DNA of 64,000 nucleotides from Bacillus gaemokensis (GCF_001590835.1 NZ_LTAQ01000012.1:1-64000); one strand, 5' to 3'. Positions 52,106 through 61,111 are shown, counted from the stretch's first letter. Numbers and translations are program-made. The notes: generated by a model from the letters alone, not told the origin.

Positions 52106-52810
52106 ATGGATAAAATAAAATATTTATCGAGAATACAGTTGTTTCATGAGTTAGAACTAGAAGAATTAAAGAAAATTGAGCCAGATACGCCTATTGATGT
52201 GATGAAAAGAGGAACAATTATTACATCCCCACATATGGAACAAAAATTTTTATATTTGATAAAATCAGGTAAAGTGCGTTTATATAAATTATCTGAAGAT
52301 GGAAAAGAGCTTACAATCGATATATTAGGTATAGGGCATGTATTTGGGGCAGTGGGTACATTTACAACGGGATCTGAAGGTATATACGCTGAAACATGGG
52401 AAGATTCCCTTATTTGTAAAATAGATAAAATCCAATTTGAAAAAATTATACGTGATAGACCAGATATCGCTTTAAAGTTTATAGAAATAATATCTATTCG
52501 TTTGAAAGAAATGGAAGAATTGTTAGAGCATATGGCGTATGGTAGTGCGCGGAAACGGTTACTCTTTTTGTTATATAAGTTGTCGAAGAAATTTGGGATA
52601 GAAGTAGATTCTACTAGGGATTGGATACCACTTGAAATTTCTATTACACATCAAGAATTAGCAAATATGATGGGAAGTATTCGTGAAACGGTAACAAGCT
52701 TACTAAGTGATTTAACTAAGGAAGGTATTATCCGTAGAATGGCCCCGCGTAAACCGATGCAAATTCATTTATTGAAATTAATGATGGCATTAGATAACTG
52801 TGAAAAGTAA
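52106..52810 (+). CDS. Crp/Fnr family transcriptional regulator
   Basis: The 234-residue protein has a cyclic-nucleotide-binding-type beta barrel (FLYLIKSGKVRLYKLSEDGKE, GIGHVFGAVGTF), a dimerisation helix and a C-terminal winged helix (ISITHQELANMMGSIRETVTSLLSDL). No cysteine cluster is present for an Fnr-type iron-sulfur centre. Ligand and targets are unknown. GGGGGAAAC precedes the ATG. The palindrome just upstream suggests autoregulation. Confidence 0.9.
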   Translation: MDKIKYLSRIQLFHELELEELKKIEPDTPIDVMKRGTIITSPHMEQKFLYLIKSGKVRLYKLSEDGKELTIDILGIGHVFGAVGTFTTGSEGIYAETWEDSLICKIDKIQFEKIIRDRPDIALKFIEIISIRLKEMEELLEHMAYGSARKRLLFLLYKLSKKFGIEVDSTRDWIPLEISITHQELANMMGSIRETVTSLLSDLTKEGIIRRMAPRKPMQIHLLKLMMALDNCEK

Positions 52811-52842
52811 AGAAAGTCACCTATTTTAGGTGGCTTTCTTAT
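52809..52842. terminator. Terminator after crp/fnr-like gene
   Basis: AAGAAAGTCACCT and AGGTGGCTTTCTT arms enclose ATTTT. It lies between convergent genes and may act on both. Confidence 0.8.
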
Positions 52843-52846
52843 ATGT

Positions 52847-53410
52847 TTAAGATTCTTTCAAATCGTCGACTAATTTTTCTGCTAAACGTCTATACATATT
52901 GCTCATTGTTACAAAAGAGGTGAGTAACAAAAACTTTTCTAAATCTTTATCTTCAACGGGAGTAGCAGCTAACTTTACTTCATCCACTCGATTATCTACG
53001 TCTTTCTTAAAATGCTCCATATTCTTTTCTGTAAGGGTAAGATAACTTTTATAGAGAGTATCTAGTTCGAAAGAATCTTCATTGACTAATTTCTCATTGA
53101 GCCCGGCTAAAGAGCTTTTTATATCATTAATGGAAAGAGCACCTTTTAATTGATAAATTAAACTGATTAAAATCATATGTTCTTTTGAATACTTCTTATT
53201 TTTTATAGGAATGAATAATTTTCCTTTTGCGTAGTTATTAATCATTGTTTTTGTTAATACTTTTTCATCTTCTGTTCTTGTTGTATCACTGTAGTTATTT
53301 TCAAATAACTGAACAACTTGATCTACGTATAAATCAACATTAGGAATATCTTCTAGTGTAATGTTTTTTTCTAAATGTAATGTTTCTAGTAATTCTTTTA
53401 TATTTTCCAT
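52847..53410 (-). CDS. DUF1836 family protein
   Basis: The 187-residue, mostly helical protein has the pattern of the DUF1836 family, including LTKTMINNYAKGKLFIPIKNKKYSKEHMILIS, which resembles a MerR-like winged helix. A regulatory role is possible but unproven. ATG 53410 lies after AAAGGTGAGGG; a longer frame upstream lacks support. Confidence 0.78.
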   Translation of the reverse strand: MENIKELLETLHLEKNITLEDIPNVDLYVDQVVQLFENNYSDTTRTEDEKVLTKTMINNYAKGKLFIPIKNKKYSKEHMILISLIYQLKGALSINDIKSSLAGLNEKLVNEDSFELDTLYKSYLTLTEKNMEHFKKDVDNRVDEVKLAATPVEDKDLEKFLLLTSFVTMSNMYRRLAEKLVDDLKES

Positions 53411-53487
53411 ATAAACCCTCACCTTTGTAGGAATGATGTGAATTTTATCTTTAAATATAGTATTACGAAACAAGTGAATTGTAAATG

Positions 53488-53550
53488 TTGACCTTTAGTT
53501 AAAGTGTGTATATAATTACATGTAGTTATCAAAACTACATGTAATTATAT
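53488..53550 (+). promoter_or_regulatory. Hemolysin III gene promoter overlapped by an 18-bp-arm palindrome
   Basis: TTGACC (53488-53493), 17 bases, TATAAT (53511-53516) is a strong sigma-A promoter. A perfect inverted repeat with 18-base arms (53510-53527 and 53533-53550) and a five-base centre starts on the -10 and covers the expected transcription start. The left arm cannot be wholly transcribed, so the structure is better read as an operator than as an RNA hairpin. Confidence 0.7.
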
Positions 53551-53564
53551 AAGGAGTTGTTAAT

Positions 53565-54212
53565 GTGAATGCTTATGTGAGAGAACCAGTTAATGCGTTT
53601 ACCCATTTAGGAGGTGCAATCTTATCATTTGTTGCACTTCTAGCCATGCTTGTAAAAGTTTCTGTGAAAATGCCATCTGTTGCTACCATTTCAGCAGTTA
53701 TACTATTTGGAGTAGGGATGATGATTCTTTATTTGGCTTCGGCTGTGTACCACAGTGTTGTAGCGAGTGAGCGTATTATTTATTTCTTTAGAAAACTGGA
53801 TCATTCAATGATTTTCATTTTAATTGCAGGCACATATGCACCCTTTTGCTTAATTACATTACAAGCAGCAAATGGTTTGCTATTGTTTGGGCTCGTTTAT
53901 GCAACAGCTATATGCGGTATTATTTTTAAAATGTTTTGGTTTAACTGTCCGAGATGGTTATCAACAGCAATTTATCTTATGATGGGATGGTTAATTGTTT
54001 TATTCTTTTCACCACTATCAGAAAGTTTAAGTATAGAAGGTATTTCGTTTTTAGTACTTGGTGGTGTTTTTTATACAATTGGTGGATGTATTTATGGTGC
54101 GAAACCAAAATGGTTGGAATTTAAATATATGGGGCATCATGAGATCTTTCATATATTTGTGTTATTAGGTAGTCTGGCTCACTTTTTATGTGTATATTGT
54201 TATGTGATTTAG
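53565..54212 (+). CDS. Hemolysin III/TrhA family membrane protein
   Basis: The 215-residue protein has seven membrane segments of the adiponectin-receptor-like (HlyIII) fold, with the metal-site pattern ASAVYHS (first histidine), KLDHSMIFILIAGTYAP and HEIFHIFVLLGSLAHF. Family members are integral hydrolase-like proteins affecting membrane lipids; hemolytic activity was reported for a B. cereus member. It begins with GTG after AAGGAG. Confidence 0.9.
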   Translation: MNAYVREPVNAFTHLGGAILSFVALLAMLVKVSVKMPSVATISAVILFGVGMMILYLASAVYHSVVASERIIYFFRKLDHSMIFILIAGTYAPFCLITLQAANGLLLFGLVYATAICGIIFKMFWFNCPRWLSTAIYLMMGWLIVLFFSPLSESLSIEGISFLVLGGVFYTIGGCIYGAKPKWLEFKYMGHHEIFHIFVLLGSLAHFLCVYCYVI

Positions 54213-54228
54213 TACAAATGAATTGTAT

Positions 54229-54268
54229 ATATGAAGCTACATGGCAGAAGCTATGTAGCTTTTAATCG
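54229..54268 (+). terminator. Terminator after hemolysin III gene
   Basis: GAAGCTACAT and ATGTAGCTTTT arms around GGCAGAAGCT. The rest of the gap to galE (54269-54411) shows an extended -10 (TGGTATAAT, 54357-54365) but no clear -35. Confidence 0.65.
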
Positions 54269-54411
54269 TTTAGATAGAAGTGTTATTTTAATATTTATAT
54301 ATGGGATAAAATGTAAGATGTAGTGTTTTCTGAATAAACATATAGTAGGGAATATGTGGTATAATTTTAAAAGTTTATAATGAATGACATAAAATATGGA
54401 GGACTATAACT

Positions 54412-55428
54412 ATGGCAATACTTGTAACGGGTGGCGCGGGATATATTGGTAGTCATACATGCGTAGAATTATTAAATGGTGGTTATGAAATTATAGTAGT
54501 GGATAACCTTTCTAATAGCTCAGTAGAATCGCTAAATCGAGTAAAAGAAATAACAGGAAAACAATTCAAATTTTATAAAGAAGACCTTTTAAATCGTGAG
54601 GCAATGGAAACGATTTTTGAAGAAAATACAATTGAAGCGGTAATTCATTTCGCTGGTTTAAAAGCAGTAGGGGAATCGGTAGCAATTCCGCTTACTTATT
54701 ACCATAACAACATTACAAGTACATTAGTGCTGTGTGATGTGATGCAGAAACATAATGTGAAGAAAATGATTTTCAGTTCATCTGCAACAGTATATGGTAT
54801 TCCTGAAACATCACCAATTACAGAAGAGTTTCCTTTAAGTGCGACAAATCCGTATGGTCAAACAAAGTTAATGATTGAACAAATTATGCGTGATGTAGCG
54901 GTAGCAGATTCTGAATGGAGTATTGCGTTACTTCGCTATTTCAATCCATTTGGTGCACATGAAAGTGGACGAATTGGAGAAGATCCAAACGGAATTCCAA
55001 ATAACTTAATGCCATATGTGACGCAAGTGGCAGTTGGTAAGTTAAAAGAATTAAGTGTATTTGGAAACGACTATTCAACAAAAGATGGTACAGGTGTCCG
55101 TGATTATATCCACGTTGTTGACCTTGCAAATGGGCATGTGAAAGCTCTTGAAAAAGTATTAGATACAACAGGTGTAGATGCATATAATCTTGGTACAGGT
55201 ACTGGTTATAGTGTATTAGAAATGGTTGAAGCTTTCGAAAAGGTTTCAGGAAAGGCTGTTCCTTATAAAATGACAGAGCGTCGTCCTGGAGACGTGGCTG
55301 TATGTTTTGCAGATGCATCTAAAGCGAAACGTGAGTTAGACTGGGAAGCAAAACGTGGACTTGAAGAAATGTGTGCGGATTCGTGGAAGTGGCAGTCGAA
55401 TAATAAAAACGGCTATCAAGAAGCATAA
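54412..55428 (+). CDS. galE: UDP-glucose 4-epimerase
   Basis: GalE interconverts UDP-glucose and UDP-galactose (and often the N-acetyl forms), supplying cell-surface polysaccharides. The 338-residue extended SDR has the NAD motif GGAGYIGS (7-14), a catalytic region SSSATVYG with the YGQTK tyrosine-lysine pair, and [22 protein letters not shown]-type site precedes the ATG. It stands alone with its own terminator. Confidence 0.95.
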   Translation: MAILVTGGAGYIGSHTCVELLNGGYEIIVVDNLSNSSVESLNRVKEITGKQFKFYKEDLLNREAMETIFEENTIEAVIHFAGLKAVGESVAIPLTYYHNNITSTLVLCDVMQKHNVKKMIFSSSATVYGIPETSPITEEFPLSATNPYGQTKLMIEQIMRDVAVADSEWSIALLRYFNPFGAHESGRIGEDPNGIPNNLMPYVTQVAVGKLKELSVFGNDYSTKDGTGVRDYIHVVDLANGHVKALEKVLDTTGVDAYNLGTGTGYSVLEMVEAFEKVSGKAVPYKMTERRPGDVAVCFADASKAKRELDWEAKRGLEEMCADSWKWQSNNKNGYQEA

Positions 55429-55436
55429 TATATTGT

Positions 55437-55482
55437 ATAAAAAACGACCTTTTTAGTTCTTCTAAAAAGGTCGTTTTTATTG
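55437..55482 (+). terminator. galE terminator
   Basis: AAAAACGACCTTTTTAG and a near-perfect complement CTAAAAAGGTCGTTTTT flank a TTCTT loop. Confidence 0.85.
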
Positions 55483-55743
55483 ATCTACCAATTTTTATCA
55501 AGAGTAAAGGAAAAGTATATTTTTGAAATATATTCCAATATCTGTATCGTTCTTTGGGTAGGATAATTTTTTTGTTGAAAACGCTTTAAATATAGAGGTT
55601 ATTGAGTTAATATTTTATATGTCTTTTAATTTTAAGGTAGGAAGTCTGACTTATTTTTTCGTAAAAATATTTTTTATTTGGATGTATTCAGGTCTAAATA
55701 AGAAGAAAGATATTATTAGTAGGATTTTATAGTAGGGAGGTTG
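55483..55743. other. Intergenic region upstream of AmiS/UreI gene with a cre-like site
   Basis: No gene is seen. TGAAAACGCTTTAA (55576-55589) matches the cre consensus at 13 of 14 positions, suggesting CcpA control. The remaining sequence is A/T-rich; no riboswitch was recognised. Confidence 0.5.
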
Positions 55744-56370
55744 GTGTGTGAAAAGGGAGTTTTTTTCACACAAACATATATGGGTTATGTAGGATTATTA
55801 CTTTCAGGTGCAGCGCTATTTTTAAATAGTCTTGTTATATTAGGAAAAGCAGAGATGAAAAGTGCAGGTGTGTTTAATCTTTTTGTAGGTGCGCTACAAA
55901 TTGTAATTCCGTTTTATCTTATTATGATTTCTGATCAAAGTAATTGGACCGTTTATTCATATGCAGCAACGTTTTTATTTGGTTTGACCTATTTATATGT
56001 AGGGGTCACCTTTATTACAGGGATGAATAGTGATGGACTAGGCTGGTTTTGTCTGTGGGTGTCCGTTGTTGCATTGTTTTATATGGTTGTATCGTTTGTG
56101 CAATTTCAGGACATCGTTAATGCACTCACTTGGTTTATGTGGGCACTTCTTTGGTACTTATTCTTTGTATTAAATGTACAGAGAAAGAGTATAAATCAAT
56201 ACCTTGGTAGGATAGCATTTGTGCAATCATGGGTAACATTAACACTTCCATCACTTCTATATTTTATGGGAGTATGGGGAACACCAGTAGTATATCAGGT
56301 TTGGGTGTATGTCTCAGTGCTCTCCATTTTATATTTTTGTTATTGTATTTTTAAATATCGAGTACGGTAA
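55744..56370 (+). CDS. AmiS/UreI family transporter
   Basis: The protein (about 208 residues) has six or seven membrane segments and the AmiS/UreI pattern (GLLLSGAALFLNSLVILGKA, AATFLFGLTYLYVGV, WFMWALLWYLFFVLN). Family members are acid-gated urea or short-chain amide channels. No urease or amidase gene lies in this window. The start is uncertain: GTG 55744 lies three bases after GGGAGG, while ATG 55780 has no ribosome site but would begin at the usual family start. Confidence 0.8.
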   Translation: MCEKGVFFTQTYMGYVGLLLSGAALFLNSLVILGKAEMKSAGVFNLFVGALQIVIPFYLIMISDQSNWTVYSYAATFLFGLTYLYVGVTFITGMNSDGLGWFCLWVSVVALFYMVVSFVQFQDIVNALTWFMWALLWYLFFVLNVQRKSINQYLGRIAFVQSWVTLTLPSLLYFMGVWGTPVVYQVWVYVSVLSILYFCYCIFKYRVR

Positions 56371-56495
56371 GAGTTTTAAGAAAAGAAGTGGAGAATCTTT
56401 ATGGATTCTCTTTTTTATATGGAAATAATTTCAAGTATAATGAGGTAATAGCTATTTATTCAGTCATCATAGAAATGAAAATAACTAGGGGAATG

Positions 56496-57371
56496 ATGAA
56501 TATGGAAAAGGTATTAGTGTTAGGTGGAACAAGATTTTTTGGAAAACGATTAGTTGAAAGTCTGCTACAAGCTGGACATGATGTGACAATTGCGACGCGA
56601 GGGTTTACAGAAGATTCCTTTGGTAGTGCTGTTAAGAGGATCATTGTAGATCGAGAAGATGAAGGGATGCTCCAGGAAATGTTAGCGGGAGAAAGTTATG
56701 ACGTTGTGTATGATAACTTATGCTATAGTCCCAATGCAGCAAAGGTTATATGCAATGTACTCCATAATAAAGTAAAGAAATATATTGTTATATCTTCAAT
56801 GGCTGTCTATGAGCCGGCGCTATCTTTAAAGGAAGAAGATTTCAATCCGTATCAGTATCCGATTGTTTATGGGGATAGGCATGATTTCTCTTATAACGAG
56901 GGGAAAAGATTAGCTGAGGCTGTATTGTTTAGAGATGCTACATTCCCTGTTATTGCAGTGCGTTTCCCGGTTGTTATTGGTGAAAATGACTATACAAAGA
57001 GATTGTATTTTTATGTTGAAAACATCGTAAAGAAAAAGTCTTTTGTAGTAGAAGATATAGAGGGGGAAATGTCTTTTATCCATGAAAAAGAAGCGGGAGA
57101 GTTTCTAGCATGGCTTAGTACGATAGACGCAAGTGGTCCAATCAATGCATGCAGTAATGGTGTAATTTCTATGAGAAAAGTTGTTGATTTTATAGAAGAA
57201 CATACAGGAATAAACTCCTGCATTGAAACAAAAGGAGAAAATAAAGCTCCTTATAATGGGATGACAAATTGTACGGTAAATAATAAGCGAGCGAAAGACT
57301 TAGGATTTCAGTTTAGAAATTTAGAGACAGATATAAATAATATATTGAAACACTATATTGAAGTGATTTAA
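56496..57371 (+). CDS. Atypical SDR, NAD-dependent epimerase/reductase-like protein
   Basis: The 291-residue protein has the Rossmann start VLVLGGTRFFGKRL and a D-Y-N type region VYDNLCYSPNAA; SSMAVYEP is the active-site-like segment, and a YNEGKRLAE sequence replaces the usual YxxxK. It groups with isoflavone-reductase-like or epimerase-like atypical SDRs of B. cereus. The substrate is unknown. The start could be 56493, 56496 or 56502; 56496 is used for ribosome-site spacing. Confidence 0.8.
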   Translation: MNMEKVLVLGGTRFFGKRLVESLLQAGHDVTIATRGFTEDSFGSAVKRIIVDREDEGMLQEMLAGESYDVVYDNLCYSPNAAKVICNVLHNKVKKYIVISSMAVYEPALSLKEEDFNPYQYPIVYGDRHDFSYNEGKRLAEAVLFRDATFPVIAVRFPVVIGENDYTKRLYFYVENIVKKKSFVVEDIEGEMSFIHEKEAGEFLAWLSTIDASGPINACSNGVISMRKVVDFIEEHTGINSCIETKGENKAPYNGMTNCTVNNKRAKDLGFQFRNLETDINNILKHYIEVI

Positions 57372-57381
57372 TGGTTATTCA

Positions 57382-57413
57382 TAAATCCCCCGGTGGCAAT
57401 CCGGGGGATTCTG
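57382..57413. terminator. Hairpin between SDR gene and sodA2
   Basis: AATCCCCCGG and CCGGGGGATT arms surround TGGCAAT. There is no T run, so terminator activity is uncertain. Confidence 0.5.
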
Positions 57414-57466
57414 GAGGATTTCGATAATACTAGTTTTACATTACCAAATTTACCTTATACGCATAA

Positions 57467-58093
57467 TTAATGTTTTTGTGATTGAATTGCTTGTAAATAC
57501 TTTTCGTTTACTTGATCCCAATTAACCGTATTCCACCAGTTTGTAACAAATTCTGGGCGACGGTTTTGATACTTCAAATAATAAGCATGCTCCCATACAT
57601 CAATTACGAGCAATGGGATTTTTCCTTCTTCTAGTGGTGTATCTTGATTTGGTGTACTCATGACAGAGAGATGTTCACCATCAAGTACAAGCCACCCATA
57701 TCCACTTCCAAACTGACTAATTGCCGTTTTGGAAAGCTGATTTTTTAAGTTGTCAAAGGTATTGAAATAGTAATCAATTACTTTTGCAACGTCTCCATTA
57801 GGTTCGCCTCCACCTTTCGGACTCATCACTTCCCAAAAAAGACTATGGCAGTAATGTCCACCACCGTTATTTCGTACAGCTGTAACAATTTCTGGTGGAA
57901 GGGTGTTTAAATTACATAACAATTCTTCTAAAGGTTTGCTCTGCAATTCCTCATGTCCCTCCAAAGCTGCATTTAAATTCTTTACATATGTCGCGTGATG
58001 CTTTCCATGATGAAGTGCCAAAGTATCACCATCAATATAGGGCTCTAACTCATCATAGTCATATGAAAGCTCGGGCAAATGAAATGAAGACAT
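57467..58093 (-). CDS. sodA2: Superoxide dismutase (Mn/Fe family, SodA2-type)
   Basis: The 208-residue protein has the four metal ligands in their usual contexts: His28 (LHHGKHHATY), His83 (GGGHYCHSLFW), Asp165 and His169 (VIDVWEHAYYLKY). Most homologues have Asn where Cys82 lies. B. cereus-group genomes carry a second SodA of this type. ATG 58093 is chosen because the upstream GTG sits within the AAGGAGGTGAG ribosome site. It is divergent from nos. Confidence 0.93.
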   Translation of the reverse strand: MSSFHLPELSYDYDELEPYIDGDTLALHHGKHHATYVKNLNAALEGHEELQSKPLEELLCNLNTLPPEIVTAVRNNGGGHYCHSLFWEVMSPKGGGEPNGDVAKVIDYYFNTFDNLKNQLSKTAISQFGSGYGWLVLDGEHLSVMSTPNQDTPLEEGKIPLLVIDVWEHAYYLKYQNRRPEFVTNWWNTVNWDQVNEKYLQAIQSQKH

Positions 58094-58258
58094 ATAACTC
58101 ACCTCCTTCTTTTGTCAAAAAGTTGCATAAGGTAAAAACAATTTACCTAACTCAAAAATACACCTGTTCTTTTCGTAAGTCAACAATAAAATATACAATT
58201 CTGTTAATTCCATGAACATATAAGTTTTAACTATGAAAGTAGAACCGTTTCATTAGGT

Positions 58259-58286
58259 TTGTTACGATACTTGTTTTTGCTATACT
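58259..58286 (+). promoter_or_regulatory. Probable nos promoter
   Basis: TTGTTA (58259-58264), 16 bases, TATACT (58281-58286) lies 41 bases before the nos start codon. Confidence 0.5.
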
Positions 58287-58327
58287 GTAAAGTAATAGTG
58301 CCTTGGTAAAGTAGAAGGAGATTGTTT

Positions 58328-59398
58328 ATGAGTAAAATGGAACAATTAGTAGAGGAAGCAAGGAAGTTTATTACAATTTGTTATGAGGAGCTCGGTAGAG
58401 AGAAGCAAATAGAAGAACGTTTCACACAAATTGTAATGGAAATAGAAAAAACGGGAACGTATGAGCACACTTTTGATGAACTTGTCCATGGTGCACGTAT
58501 GGCATGGAGAAATAGTAATCGTTGTATTGGGAGATTATTTTGGAATAAAATGCATATATTAGATGCTCGTGAAGTGAATGATGAGGAAGGTGTATACAAC
58601 GCACTGACTCATCATATTCGATATGCAACGAATAATGGGAAAATTAAACCGACAATTACAATTTTCAAGCAGTATAACGGCGAAAAAAATAACATTAAAA
58701 TTTATAATCATCAGTTGATTCGTTATGCAGGATATGAAACCGAAATGGGTGTGATTGGTGATTCTCATTCGGTTCCATTTACAGCGCTTTGTCAGGAGAT
58801 TGGGTGGAATGGAGAGGGTACGAATTTTGATGTATTGCCGCTCGTATTTTCTATTGATGGGCAAGAACCTGTATATAGGGAGATTCCTAAAGAAGAAGTA
58901 AAAGAGGTTGATATTGAACATCCAGAATACCCATTTTTGGATCTAGGAGCAAAATGGTATGGGGTACCAATGATTTCAGATATGCGTCTAGAAATCGGAG
59001 GGATTTCATATACGGCCGCACCTTTCAACGGCTGGTATATGGGTACTGAAATTGGTGCTCGTAATTTGGCAGATCATGATCGCTATCATTTACTTCCAGC
59101 TGTAGCAGAAATAATGAACTTGGATACGTCTAGAAATAGCACATTATGGAAAGATAAGGCCCTAGTTGAATTAAATGTAGCTGTCCTGTATTCTTTTAAA
59201 AAGCAAGGTGTAAGTATCGTTGATCACCATACAGCTGCACAACAGTTTGGGCAATTTGAAAAGCAAGAGGCAGCTTGTGGACGTGTTGTGACGGGAAATT
59301 GGGTATGGCTCATTCCGCCGTTATCACCAGCTACAACGCATATTTATCATAAACCTTATCCAAATGATATTCTTAAGCCAAACTTCTTTCATAAATAA
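58328..59398 (+). CDS. nos: Bacterial nitric oxide synthase, oxygenase domain
   Basis: This 356-residue heme enzyme makes nitric oxide from arginine using borrowed reductases; in B. anthracis NO protects against oxidative stress. The heme-ligand cysteine is Cys66 in RNSNRCIGRLFW and the substrate-binding glutamate is Glu241 in GWYMGTEIG. The protein has no fused reductase, as is normal in Bacillus. ATG 58328 lies seven bases after AAGGAG. The neighbouring sodA2 suggests a shared oxidative-stress theme. Confidence 0.96.
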   Translation: MSKMEQLVEEARKFITICYEELGREKQIEERFTQIVMEIEKTGTYEHTFDELVHGARMAWRNSNRCIGRLFWNKMHILDAREVNDEEGVYNALTHHIRYATNNGKIKPTITIFKQYNGEKNNIKIYNHQLIRYAGYETEMGVIGDSHSVPFTALCQEIGWNGEGTNFDVLPLVFSIDGQEPVYREIPKEEVKEVDIEHPEYPFLDLGAKWYGVPMISDMRLEIGGISYTAAPFNGWYMGTEIGARNLADHDRYHLLPAVAEIMNLDTSRNSTLWKDKALVELNVAVLYSFKKQGVSIVDHHTAAQQFGQFEKQEAACGRVVTGNWVWLIPPLSPATTHIYHKPYPNDILKPNFFHK

Positions 59399-59414
59399 TT
59401 TATCCTGCTATTTG

Positions 59415-59560
59415 TGGGGGGATTAATACTCCCACCTCAAAATTCGGCGCAAGCAAAGAAGTTAGGTGGGAGATAAATTGCCCGTAAGAGCCCGATTCAT
59501 GAGGATTAATAATCAGTGGGGAATGAAGAGCCTCTACTGATTAAAAGTTCACTTTATTGT
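59415..59560 (+). mobile_element. Possible IS200/IS605-type end relic
   Basis: After nos, a perfect nine-base stem CTCCCACCT (59429-59437)/AGGTGGGAG (59464-59472) is followed by a second hairpin AATCAGT (59511-59517)/ACTGATT (59536-59542) and AAAAGTTCAC. Paired hairpins of this style are, from memory, typical of right ends (and guide-RNA regions) of IS605-family tnpB elements in this group. No transposase is present. Confidence 0.35.
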
Positions 59561-59620
59561 TAGACGAGATGATAATCTTTCATAAATTTATAACTTTTTT
59601 TGATTCCTGTTAGATAGCAA

Positions 59621-59924
59621 ATGGAAGCCTTTACTTCCATTTCAATGGCAGTGACCGGAGAAGGAGATCCTAGAATTAGCTTGAGAATTTTTTGGTCACT
59701 TATTATGGGCGCAGTTGCAGCAATTCTTTTATATATCGGTGAGGGGAGTATTAATGCCTTACAATCCTTCATTGTTGTGACAGTTGTAACCTGTATCCAT
59801 GCTATTGTTACCGGTGCTTTGGTTAGCACCTAAGGTGGCAGGAGAACTAGCTTTGGAACAAGGTATTGTGAAAGAAAAGGATAAAACAGCTTTCTTATTC
59901 CAGAAGGCTAGTCGATCGAAATAA
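59621..59924 (+). pseudogene. Remnant of a BCCT-type transporter (C-terminal part)
   Basis: In one frame the sequence reads VTGEGDPRISLRIFWSL, AAILLY and INALQSFIVV, the pattern of the last helices of betaine/choline/carnitine (BCCT) transporters. The frame ends at 59833, but the next frame continues APKVAGELALEQGIVKEK to a TAA at 59922-59924, implying a frameshift near 59820. The N-terminal four fifths are absent and an in-frame stop lies just upstream. A hairpin at 59935-59972 may be the old gene's terminator. Confidence 0.5.
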
Positions 59925-59932
59925 ATGATGAA

Positions 59933-59974
59933 TGAGCCCCCTGTACAAGAGATATACAGGAGGCTTTCTCTTTT
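59933..59974 (+). terminator. Hairpin after the BCCT remnant
   Basis: AGCCCCCTGTA and TACAGGAGGCT arms (one mismatch) are followed by TTTCTCTTTT. Confidence 0.6.
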
Positions 59975-60337
59975 GGAATTTAGTCTAATACTTCACCTGT
60001 GATACTCATCATTACTCCCCTTATTTATTATGCAGTCACCATGGAAGAATAATAAAAGTCCTGCCATTTAATATTGCGAGGAGTCCCCAAAAAGCATACA
60101 TATCCTTTAGGAATATATTCCGACTTCACGAAGCGGTGTAAAAGGACTGTAATTATATTACTTTAGTTTTAGCAATCTTCAATTTTATTATCAAATTTAT
60201 CCCACTGATTATTAGCCTTCACTTTATATGAATTAGAGGTAGAACGGGTTTATTTTTACTTGTATATAAACAATGGGCAAGAATCTCGAATATCATAATA
60301 AATTATAAGGCAATTTGTTTAGGATGGATGAAGAACC
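59975..60337. other. Gene-free region before the DUF6944-type gene
   Basis: This 363-bp stretch has stops in all frames and no recognised gene, repeat or promoter. It may be decayed sequence continuous with the BCCT remnant. Confidence 0.5.
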
Positions 60338-61111
60338 ATGAATCCAAGAAGTTTAGAAGTTACGGGAGCTTGGTTTCAAGCCGGTGGAAATATTATATCT
60401 GCAATTGGAAATACAAGAGCGTTTATTGGAGAAGAAAATGTAGAGGATCCACTAGTCATTGTTGGTGAATCATTACAAGCTCTTGGAAATGTGTTACAAG
60501 CAGTGGCACCAGAACATTCAACAAATAGTAAAGAAGACGAAAAGGAAGAAACTGAACAGATAGATGAATCAGCTCACAAAAATGAGAATAAAATTGTGAA
60601 GAATAAACAACCGGGTGATGTAAAAGACCAAGGAGAAAATAATGTAAATCAGGTAAAGAAAAAAGGAAAGTCACTTGAGAAAACAGGTGCTGAAGTGCAG
60701 GCTTTGGGGAATATTTCTGATATTATCGGAACGGTTTTGAATATGGAGAAAGAAGAAAAAGAAAATGATTATTTAATCATTGCGGGAAATAGTTTGCAAT
60801 CTTTAGGGGCTTTTTTAGAAGTTGTTGATGAACTTCGAGATGTTCCAGACATTCAATGGTTAGAGGTCATCGGAAACTCCATACAAACGCTAGGAGCTGG
60901 ATTACAAGCATTTCAAGGTTTATACAATGTATTAAAAGAAGAAAAGAAAGAGAGTGACAATGAAAAAGAAGATGATAATAGTCAGAAGAATGGAGAGGGA
61001 AAAAAAGAGACAAAAGTAGATGAGCAATTGCTTGGGCTTATTGGGAATTGGATACAGGTGATTGGAGCGGTAATTGAGGCAATTGGAGAAACGATAGAGC
61101 CACAAAGCTGA
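60338..61111 (+). CDS. DUF6944-type repetitive protein
   Basis: The 257-residue protein is built of about five copies of a motif near LExxGxxxQAxGNxxxAIG: LEVTGAWFQAGGNIISAIG (6-24), LVIVGESLQALGNVLQAV (39-56), LEKTGAEVQALGNISDIIG, LEVIGNSIQTLGAGLQAF and LLGLIGNWIQVIGAVIEAIG. Charged lysine/glutamate linkers separate them. It has no signal peptide or clear membrane segment. Similar repetitive proteins are recalled from the B. cereus group as DUF6944; the function is unknown. Confidence 0.7.
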   Translation: MNPRSLEVTGAWFQAGGNIISAIGNTRAFIGEENVEDPLVIVGESLQALGNVLQAVAPEHSTNSKEDEKEETEQIDESAHKNENKIVKNKQPGDVKDQGENNVNQVKKKGKSLEKTGAEVQALGNISDIIGTVLNMEKEEKENDYLIIAGNSLQSLGAFLEVVDELRDVPDIQWLEVIGNSIQTLGAGLQAFQGLYNVLKEEKKESDNEKEDDNSQKNGEGKKETKVDEQLLGLIGNWIQVIGAVIEAIGETIEPQS

